DNA from: an uncultured Eubacteriales bacterium
GTDB taxonomy: Bacteria > Bacillota > Clostridia > Oscillospirales > Acutalibacteraceae
Direction of reading: 5' to 3'
Assembly: GCA_934630995.1 (NCBI GenBank)
Contig: CAKTXU010000008.1
Span: 1-15,247 of the forward strand
DNA: 15,247 nt
The notes under the pieces are model-generated. The model made no database searches, was not told where the DNA came from, and saw nothing but the letters and a program-made list of their open reading frames with translations. A program made the translations under genes and the position numbers. Of this stretch, positions 8,032 through 13,793 are shown one piece after another. How positions within the stretch are numbered: position 1 is the first letter of the stretch; each line of letters begins with the position of its first letter.

Positions 8032-10107
8032 ATGGAAGCGGAAAAGAGACAACCCAATAAGACCTACGCCAATTATATGAAATATTATGTCCAGGCTTAC
8101 CCCTCTGCCGGAACCTTTGACTGCGGCTATGAAGGGCGCGGCGCGTTTTTGCAGGGGGTGCGGGCGGCACTGCGCGCTCCGGACGGCACGGTGACCGGGC
8201 TCTCCGGAAAGGCGGTCGCCACCGACTGGGAGCAGCGCAACTATCACGGCGACACCCGCTTGACCATCACCTTTGAGGGGGGCGAGCCGGTGAGCCTGTA
8301 CTTTGTGGTTTCACGCAAGGGGATAGAGGTGAGCGCCGCCTGCCCGGAGGGATGGGTGCTGCTGACCTCCGGACGATTTATATGGGGTACCGTGGAGGAC
8401 AGCTTTGCCGTACGTATCGGACGTGAGAGACGCGACCTGCGCGCCGCGGTCGGCCCGGCGGTTTCCACAGCGGACAACGCCCTTTTCGACCGGGCGGACG
8501 GCAGCGCGGCAGAGATTTCGGGCGCAGACCAACTGCGGCTTACCTATGACTGGGAACTGAACGGCTATGCCTTTGAGACGGAAGGGAACCATTGGCTGGC
8601 ATGTGTTCGGCCACGCCTTTTTGAGACGCTGTTCCAGACGCCCTATAAGAAGATCAATAAGAAAAACACCTTCCCTGCCCCGCCGGCGGGCTGGATGACC
8701 TGGTATGCGGTCAAATTCGACGCCTGCGAAAAGGCGGTGCTGGAAAACGCGGCCTGGCAGAAGGAGCATCTGGCTGATTTCGGGGCGAACACCATCTGGG
8801 TGGACTGGGAATGGTATCATTCCGCCTTCGATATTCACGGGCCGGAGGGTATTGACTATTTCCATCCCGATCCGGTGCGGTATCCCCACGGGCTGCGGTA
8901 TGTAGCGGATAAAATCCGTGAGATGGGCTTAATCCCGGCGTTGTGGATCGGACCGACCAATGAGCCTGCGTCCACCCAATTCATTGAGGAAAACCCAGAT
9001 ACGGTGCTGGCCAAGCAGGTGGCGTGGTGCGGAGAATACTTCTTCGACCTGACCAACGAAAAATTCATAAACGAATATCTGCCGGCCGCCGTCAAAAAGG
9101 TGAAGGAATGGGGCTTTGAGGCGCTGAAATGGGATTGTCTGCCGGTGACGCTGCTCTTCGCCGACCAGTACCACGAATATATGGCCCACCCGGAGCTGAC
9201 CAGTGAGCAGGCGCTGCGCGAGGCGGTCAAACGGGCGCGGGCGCTGCTGGGAGAGGACTTTTATATGCTGTCCTGTGCAGGGGCGGCGGACAGGGAAATC
9301 CTCTTTGCCGTCGATTTGTTCGATGGGGCGCGCATCGGCGGCGACATCTTCAACTGGCGGGAATTCATCAACGATTTTGTGGCGCGGGTGATGCGTTTTT
9401 ATGCCTATCACAACACCCAAATCTACTGTGACCCGGATAACCTGGTGATACGCCCGGAATTCAACTCGCTGGATCAGGCAGTCTCCCGCACCTCTTTCCT
9501 GTCGGTCTTGGGGTTGCCGGTCACGTTGGGGGATAACCTCCCTGATCTGCCGCCCGAACGCGTGGAGCTGCTCAAGCGGTGTCTCCCGGCGTTGGACGCG
9601 CATCCTATGGATATCCGCGAATCCGTTCATGAGGCGGACAGGGTGATCGCCAATCTCATCGTCAGCAGGCCCTTTGAACAGTGGAATGTTGTGGACGTAC
9701 TCAACCTGCTGGAGCAGGATAGCCGGGTGACGGTGGAGCTTGAAGCCGATCTTCATCTGGAAAAGGGCCGTTATCTGGTTTACGATTTCTGGAACAAGGA
9801 ATTTTTAGGGGTAGTGGAAGGGGAGATTACGCTGGAGCTGCGCCCCTGTGCTTCCCGGGTGCTCGCGGTGCGGCCATACCAGGGCGTGCCGCAGATCGTC
9901 AGCACCTCCCGGCATATCAGCCAGGGCGGCGTGGATTTGAAGGAGGTAGCGTATGAAGCGAAAACGCGCCTGCTGAAGGGTGTTTCCGCCGTGGTTGCCG
10001 GAGATCCTTATGAAATCCGTGCCTATGATCCGGAAAGCGGCAAGCTGATAGTGCGGGAATACCTGCCGGAAAAGACCGGCGATATGACCTGGGAAATCGC
10101 ATTCTGA
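8032..10107 (+). CDS. Cytoplasmic GH36-like (clan GH-D) glycosidase, putative alpha-galactosidase
   Basis: The protein is 691 residues with no signal peptide, so it acts in the cytosol on imported oligosaccharides. An N-terminal beta-rich region (about 1-215) is followed by a (beta/alpha)8 barrel starting at AGWMTWYAVKF (G220) and a C-terminal beta domain (about 570-691). This is the GH36 domain order. The presumed nucleophile is D368 in FEALKWDCLP, matching the KWD motif of retaining GH36/GH27 enzymes. The presumed acid/base is D438 in DGARIGGD. Other barrel signatures are IWVDWEWYHSAF, YPHGLRYVADKIREMGLIPALW and a GLPVTLGDNLPDL loop. The KWDC and GARIGGD contexts differ from classic bacterial alpha-galactosidases (KWDMNR and SDDTDA), so this is a divergent branch. 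Alpha-galactosidase is the default guess, but another alpha-glycosidic substrate is possible. AAAGGATGG ends eight bases before ATG 8032. The gene sits 24 nt after the permease. Confidence 0.82.
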   Translation: MEAEKRQPNKTYANYMKYYVQAYPSAGTFDCGYEGRGAFLQGVRAALRAPDGTVTGLSGKAVATDWEQRNYHGDTRLTITFEGGEPVSLYFVVSRKGIEVSAACPEGWVLLTSGRFIWGTVEDSFAVRIGRERRDLRAAVGPAVSTADNALFDRADGSAAEISGADQLRLTYDWELNGYAFETEGNHWLACVRPRLFETLFQTPYKKINKKNTFPAPPAGWMTWYAVKFDACEKAVLENAAWQKEHLADFGANTIWVDWEWYHSAFDIHGPEGIDYFHPDPVRYPHGLRYVADKIREMGLIPALWIGPTNEPASTQFIEENPDTVLAKQVAWCGEYFFDLTNEKFINEYLPAAVKKVKEWGFEALKWDCLPVTLLFADQYHEYMAHPELTSEQALREAVKRARALLGEDFYMLSCAGAADREILFAVDLFDGARIGGDIFNWREFINDFVARVMRFYAYHNTQIYCDPDNLVIRPEFNSLDQAVSRTSFLSVLGLPVTLGDNLPDLPPERVELLKRCLPALDAHPMDIRESVHEADRVIANLIVSRPFEQWNVVDVLNLLEQDSRVTVELEADLHLEKGRYLVYDFWNKEFLGVVEGEITLELRPCASRVLAVRPYQGVPQIVSTSRHISQGGVDLKEVAYEAKTRLLKGVSAVVAGDPYEIRAYDPESGKLIVREYLPEKTGDMTWEIAF

Positions 10108-10132
10108 TAAAAAAAGGAGGCCGATCAACTTG

Positions 10133-11416
10133 ATGAGCATTATCAACCGGGCGCTTACCATAGCCACGGCAGGGCTGCTTCTGTTCTCTCTGGCAGCTTG
10201 CTCCGGCGGCGGGGAAACCAATTCCGCTGTCAGCTCCGGGGGCAGTAGCTCCTCCGACGCCAGCGCAGTCAATTCGGGGACCCCGGAAAAGGATGAGGTA
10301 TTCGAGTCGGTGCTCGACACCATCAAAACCTATCCCACCATAACCGATACATCCTACTACGATTTTTCCGGCCTGGGTGAATTCAAGCTGGGCGCTTATT
10401 TCTGGTATGGCTTTTCCTATACCGGCGACCATTATACCGACCGGCTGCTGCAGGAATTTTCCGACCGCGAGCCGGTCTGGGGCTGGACCAACAGCACGGT
10501 GGAAAACATGGAACAGCAGATTGACTACGCTGCCGCTGCGGGCATCGCCTATTTTGCATTCGACTGGTACAACGCCAATTCCATGGCGCAATCCAACAGC
10601 TGCGTGGATAACTTCGTTGCCTCTTCCAACAATAAGAAGATGGAGTTCTGCCTAAACGTCTGTAATCATGAGGGCGCCTATGTCACCGCCGACAACTGGG
10701 AGTATGCGGCCGAGACGTGGCTAAAATACATGAGAGAGGACAATTACCTCAAGGTGGACAATAAGCTCGGCGGCGCGGATGGCTGCCAAAAGGCGTTTGA
10801 ATGGCTGGAAACGGAAGTAAAGAAGCTGGGTTACGATGGAGTGCTGATTATCGGCGCGGAATGCCCCTACGGTTCCCCAGGAACCCGCGACATCGATTTC
10901 AACGAGGCCAATTACAACGAGGTGTTATGGAAAAATCTGGTGGAACAGCGGCGTCAGCAGGGCTTCGCCGCCCTGACCGGCTACAACTACCGCCGCTATT
11001 CGCCTCTAACCCTGTCCGACGGCAGCAAAACCTACAACGCGGGCTATGAGCTGTTGGCAAAGGACCACGAGACCTGCTGGGATCGTTTTTCCGATCAGAA
11101 GATGCCCTATGTCCCCTGTGTGCTTGGCGGCTGGGACTGCCGGCCTTGGGAGACCAACTGGTCGGGCAATGCAACCGGATATCAGTCCTGCTACGCGGCT
11201 GACCGCACCCCGAAGATGCTTTATAATCATATCCTCAACGCAGCCAAATGGCTGGATAAAAACAAGGATTGCTCAGTGGGGAACCTTGCGGTGCTGTATG
11301 CCTGGAATGAAAATTGTGAGGGTGGCTATATCAGTCCCACCAAGGGCGACGACGGCCGCTTCCTCGGCGCTGTAAGACAAGCCATCATGAAGATCAACGG
11401 TTCTGTTGAGGAATAA
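10133..11416 (+). CDS. Surface lipoprotein with GH99/WbsX-like (beta/alpha)8 domain
   Basis: This is a 427-residue exported lipoprotein. The lipobox LAAC places the lipidated Cys at residue 23, followed by a Gly/Ser-rich tether to about residue 45. The rest resembles GH99-like/WbsX-family proteins: FKLGAYFWYGF, a WTNSTVENMEQQIDYAAAAGIAYFAFDWYN block, and near the C terminus VLYAWNENCEGGYISPT. That last block matches the NEWxEG motif of the family, and E393 and E396 keep the three-residue spacing of the GH99 catalytic glutamates. GH99 enzymes cleave inside alpha-mannosyl chains by a retaining mechanism, while many WbsX-like members are uncharacterised. After YLKVDNK (about residue 205) the sequence passes straight into LGGADGCQKAF, apparently without the hydrophobic strand I would expect there. 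ATG 10133 follows AAAAAAGGAGG by 12 nt. TTG 10130 is one codon earlier at better spacing. It lies 25 nt after the GH36-like gene. Confidence 0.75.
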   Translation: MSIINRALTIATAGLLLFSLAACSGGGETNSAVSSGGSSSSDASAVNSGTPEKDEVFESVLDTIKTYPTITDTSYYDFSGLGEFKLGAYFWYGFSYTGDHYTDRLLQEFSDREPVWGWTNSTVENMEQQIDYAAAAGIAYFAFDWYNANSMAQSNSCVDNFVASSNNKKMEFCLNVCNHEGAYVTADNWEYAAETWLKYMREDNYLKVDNKLGGADGCQKAFEWLETEVKKLGYDGVLIIGAECPYGSPGTRDIDFNEANYNEVLWKNLVEQRRQQGFAALTGYNYRRYSPLTLSDGSKTYNAGYELLAKDHETCWDRFSDQKMPYVPCVLGGWDCRPWETNWSGNATGYQSCYAADRTPKMLYNHILNAAKWLDKNKDCSVGNLAVLYAWNENCEGGYISPTKGDDGRFLGAVRQAIMKINGSVEE

Positions 11417-11429
11417 AGGGAGACAGCTG

Positions 11430-12596
11430 ATGAAAAAGCTTGGCATTCCTTCTTTTCTTTTCGCCCTGACACTGGGGTTGTGCGCCTGTGGAACACCAAC
11501 CCCGTCGGAAAGCGAGGCCGGAAAAGTGTCCTCTACGGCGGCTTCTACACAGGCATCTTCTGCGGAAGCTTCCACCGCTTCTTCCGCTCAGCAGACAGAG
11601 GCCGACCCGTATGCTCCTAGGAATATCACATTAAAGGAGTCCGCCGGCAGCGTTAAGCTATACGGGCGTTCGGGGACGGTTGGGACCGGCATTAGCTGTG
11701 ACTGGGCCGCTGCGGGCATTGAGTTCCGTGCGGATTGCCGGGGCGACGTAGCCGTGGAAATGTCCTGTGAGGGCTCCGCCTATTTCACAATTTTTGTGGA
11801 CGGGGTGCGCAGCGCGGAACGGCCGCTTGTCTCTGCCGGTAAAACGACGGTCAAGCTGGCGGAGGGGCTTTCTGCCGGAGAACACACTTTCAAGCTGTTG
11901 CGCCAGACAGAGGCGGCGGCGGCTATCATTGTTCTGGAAAACATCCGGCTTGACGGCACGCTGCTGACGCCCCCGGCAGACAGCGGGATGTATATCGAAT
12001 TTATCGGTGATTCTATTTCCGCCGGTTACGGAAATCTCGGCAATCCGCAGATTTCTGGGCCTACCACATATCTGGAGTACTCAGACGGCACCCAAACCTA
12101 TGCTGCGCTGACGGCGGAAAAGCTGAAGGCAGATTTTTCAGTGGTCGCCATATCAGGTTCCGGTATCGCCAGAGGAACAGCGGCGCAGATGATTCCAGAA
12201 ATCTACGCCTATACGAGTTACCGGCGAGGTGAGGAAGCTTATCCATTCAGCCGTAAGGCGGACATTGTGGTCATCAATCTGGGGACCAACGACCTTGCGC
12301 TGCGCACGGCGGCCTCCTGGAACTCTTTTGTGGAGGATGCCAAGGCGTTTGTGCGCACGGTACGCGAAAAGCAGGGGGATCCCACCGTCATATGGGTGCA
12401 TAACATGATGATCGCCGGCATCGGACAGAAGGTGGAAACGGTGATGGAAGAACTGGGCGGCGCGCAAAAGGGGTTCTATGCGCTGGAGCTGCCCCGCGAA
12501 GGCGAAGCGGGCTCCGACGGTCATCCCAGTCTCGCGCAACATAAGGCTGCCGCCGAAGCACTGACGGAATTTATCAGCAATCTTTCACTTGCTTGA
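11430..12596 (+). CDS. Surface lipoprotein, carbohydrate esterase family 2-like SGNH deacetylase
   Basis: This is a 388-residue lipoprotein with lipobox LCAC (Cys 20), a Ser/Thr/Ala-rich tether to about residue 60, a beta-sandwich region (about 65-180) and an SGNH hydrolase domain (about 185-388). That two-domain order is the mark of CE2 acetyl esterases, which remove O-acetyl groups from plant polysaccharides such as xylan and mannan. Nucleophile S195 lies in EFIGDSISAGYGN, the block II Gly in ISGSGIA, the oxyanion Asn N287 in LGTND, and the catalytic His H365 in DGHPS. ATG 11430 is preferred to the upstream in-frame start at 11406. It follows AAAGGGAGA at good spacing and begins a proper signal (MKKLGIPSFLFALTLGL), whereas 11406 would overlap the previous gene and add a polar stretch. 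Its stop closes the plus-strand run. Surface deacetylation before further cleavage and import is the likely role. Confidence 0.85.
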   Translation: MKKLGIPSFLFALTLGLCACGTPTPSESEAGKVSSTAASTQASSAEASTASSAQQTEADPYAPRNITLKESAGSVKLYGRSGTVGTGISCDWAAAGIEFRADCRGDVAVEMSCEGSAYFTIFVDGVRSAERPLVSAGKTTVKLAEGLSAGEHTFKLLRQTEAAAAIIVLENIRLDGTLLTPPADSGMYIEFIGDSISAGYGNLGNPQISGPTTYLEYSDGTQTYAALTAEKLKADFSVVAISGSGIARGTAAQMIPEIYAYTSYRRGEEAYPFSRKADIVVINLGTNDLALRTAASWNSFVEDAKAFVRTVREKQGDPTVIWVHNMMIAGIGQKVETVMEELGGAQKGFYALELPREGEAGSDGHPSLAQHKAAAEALTEFISNLSLA

Positions 12597-12785
12597 TAAC
12601 GCCGAACAATTCGATGCGGGCCGTCCTGCGGCTCTTCAGTATTTCTCAATTATAGCCGTATATCGGGGACGTAAGGCTGAAAGGCTGACCACCTTACAAA
12701 ACCGGATGCTGTACAACAAACTGCTAAGTGATGGACGGATTGACCGGCCGGAGGCGCGGGAGCAGCCCATGGGACGCAGCGGCGA

Positions 12786-12855
12786 GCCGGCTGAACCGGC
12801 CCGCATGGAGAGTCCCCTGACGAGAGCGGCGGCATGCACGGCCCTCGTCAGGGAC
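12786..12855. repeat. Two adjacent inverted repeats (structured RNA/DNA)
   Basis: GCCGG (12786-12790) and CCGGC (12796-12800) form a 5-bp hairpin with a 5-nt loop. Then GTCCCCTGACGAG (12812-12824) pairs with CTCGTCAGGGAC (12844-12855), giving 12 base pairs with one bulged C and a 19-nt loop. Neither is followed by a T-run on either strand, so they are not ordinary terminators. Confidence 0.6.
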
Positions 12856-13001
12856 AAGACCCGATACGGCCGATCCCCCGACCCTGATTTACAGGGCGAT
12901 TCTTCTGCATTTACCCCTTGTTTGAGCCTGTGTCAATGCTGCAATTACCGATTTTTCCACCATGCCGCTACGCGCTCAATAACCGTATATTTTCTTCTAC
13001 T

Positions 13002-13055
13002 AGAAAGATAAATGGGAGGTTCGTCCCCTTATGTGAGACGGACTTCCCACTTTCT
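13002..13055. repeat. Long bulged hairpin (about 19 bp)
   Basis: TGGGAGGTTCGTC (13013-13025) pairs with GACGGACTTCCCA (13037-13049) over 13 positions, two of them G-U as plus-strand RNA. A further six pairs form between AGAAAG (13002-13007) and CTTTCT (13050-13055) across a 5-nt one-sided bulge, and the apical loop is 11 nt. G-U tolerance favours a plus-strand RNA structure over a DNA-binding palindrome. There is no T-run after it, and I recognise no known RNA family. Confidence 0.55.
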
Positions 13056-13090
13056 TAAACATGAGTAGTTCGGAGGGGGGGCGGTAAGTA

Positions 13091-13374
13091 ATGCTGGGGA
13101 ATGCTATAAACGAGGCAACTACATTGACTTTCTATGGGCTTGAACGGCCGTTTTAAAAAAGCTGGACCAGGCGGCGGAGGGCGTGGAGGAAATCGACAGT
13201 AAAGTCATCGCTTTAGAGGAAGTCACCCGCTCCAGCACCTTACAAGTCAGGAAACTGAAAAAAGCCAAGCATTCCCATGCCGCCGCCCTCGGGGACGGCG
13301 GCTTTTATGGGGGAATATATAGGCTAAAACAAGCATACAATTTGAGATTCGCGAGGCGCCAAAAACCGGGATAG
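13091..13374 (+). pseudogene. Possible frameshifted small gene remnant
   Basis: GGAGG at 13072-13076, inside a run of seven G, lies upstream of ATG 13091. The short frame reads MLGNAINEATTLTFYGLERPF and stops at 13154-13156. In the -1 frame, open from 13144, coding-like charged helical sequence continues (KKLDQAAEGVEEIDSK and ALEEVTRSSTLQVRKLKK) to about 13260. It then runs through the 13279-13306 hairpin to a stop at 13372-13374. The junction is the T4-A6 tract at 13151-13160, a natural place for an indel. I do not recognise the product. It could equally be two unrelated short frames, so confidence is low. Confidence 0.25.
13279..13306 (+). terminator. Terminator-like GC hairpin with short T-run
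   Basis: GCCGCCG (13279-13285) pairs with CGGCGGC (13296-13302). One mismatch and two further pairs close a TCGG tetraloop, and TTTTA follows. It lies just after the coding-like stretch ending near 13260 and would suit the 3' end of that putative remnant gene. The T-run is short, so efficiency is uncertain. Confidence 0.5.
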
Positions 13375-13487
13375 TCCAAGGTATGTCATAGGCCGGCTTT
13401 GCGGGATGGGTCAACCGGTGTGGAAAAATTGAAAACGCCCAGGGTAAACACATACCGGGATAACGGCAGACAAATCCGGGCGCCTCG
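13352..13487. repeat. Imperfect inverted repeat arms
   Basis: CGAGGCGCC (13352-13360) is the reverse complement of GGCGCCTCG (13479-13487). Further in, GGTATGT (13380-13386) is the reverse complement of ACATACC (13450-13456). The gaps between the paired blocks are 19 and 22 nt, so the two arms are roughly symmetrical around a 63-nt centre. The sequence between the blocks is not conserved between arms. Confidence 0.35.
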
Positions 13488-13734
13488 GGTGCGATGGATT
13501 TTTTATCCGTTCTGACCTCGCTATCCGCGATTTCCGAGTCCCTTAAAAGAGGCCGCAGGGACTGCATTTCGGATGCCCCGATGAATACAGGCACTCTGAA
13601 AACCCCCTGGCCTTTTAGCAGGCAAAAAATCCTTGCGTTATACGTCCTCACAGGCTTTTTATTCGAACAAAAGGTTTTCGGAGCAAAAGCGGTCATTCCG
13701 GCTGAGTATCCCTTTGGAGCATATCGCTCTCATC

Positions 13735-13779
13735 AAAAAAGAGCGGGCAGCCTATCCATCGTGGACGGGCTGCCCGCTC
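13735..13779 (-). terminator. Intrinsic terminator of the minus-strand gene
   Basis: On the minus strand, GAGCGGGCAGCC and GGCTGCCCGCTC form a perfect 12-bp stem (plus-strand arms 13741-13752 and 13768-13779) with a 15-nt loop, followed by six T (A-run at 13735-13740 on the plus strand). It begins 14 nt after the minus-strand stop codon. This is a textbook Rho-independent terminator. Confidence 0.92.
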
Positions 13780-13793
13780 GCGCTGCCGTTTTT

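Larger units (their letters stand above)
12597..13734. other. 1.1-kb intergenic region without a convincing intact gene
   Basis: Open frames here are short, have low-complexity or unrecognisable translations, and mostly lack ribosome sites. The region contains a cluster of inverted repeats (12786-12855), a long bulged hairpin (13002-13055), a possible frameshifted gene remnant with a good Shine-Dalgarno (13072-13374), a terminator-like hairpin (13279-13306) and an imperfect inverted repeat (13352-13487). I found no strong T-tailed terminator directly behind the esterase gene. The region separates convergent units and may be decayed mobile DNA or an RNA-coding stretch, and neither can be shown from the sequence alone. 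Confidence 0.6.

Noticed and set aside
12840..12900. CCCTG-ATTTA-CAGGG hairpin (12882-12896) as terminator of the plus-strand run
   Set aside because: The stem is only 5 bp with no T-run, and it lies nearly 290 nt beyond the last stop, too weak to call.
12589..13011. 140-codon plus-strand frame overlapping the esterase stop
   Set aside because: It has no ribosome site, its composition is not protein-like, and its codons fall on the hairpin cluster. More likely non-coding.
12700..13060. Group II intron or IS200/IS605 end as explanation of the hairpins
   Set aside because: No reverse transcriptase, TnpA or TnpB frame is present, and I could not find a domain V-like sequence or defined element ends. 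Left as unassigned structure.
13247..13696. 149-codon minus-strand frame
   Set aside because: The translation is rich in Arg, Pro and Cys without any recognisable domain, it lies beyond the strong minus-strand terminator, and it spans the plus-strand terminator-like hairpin and the inverted repeat.
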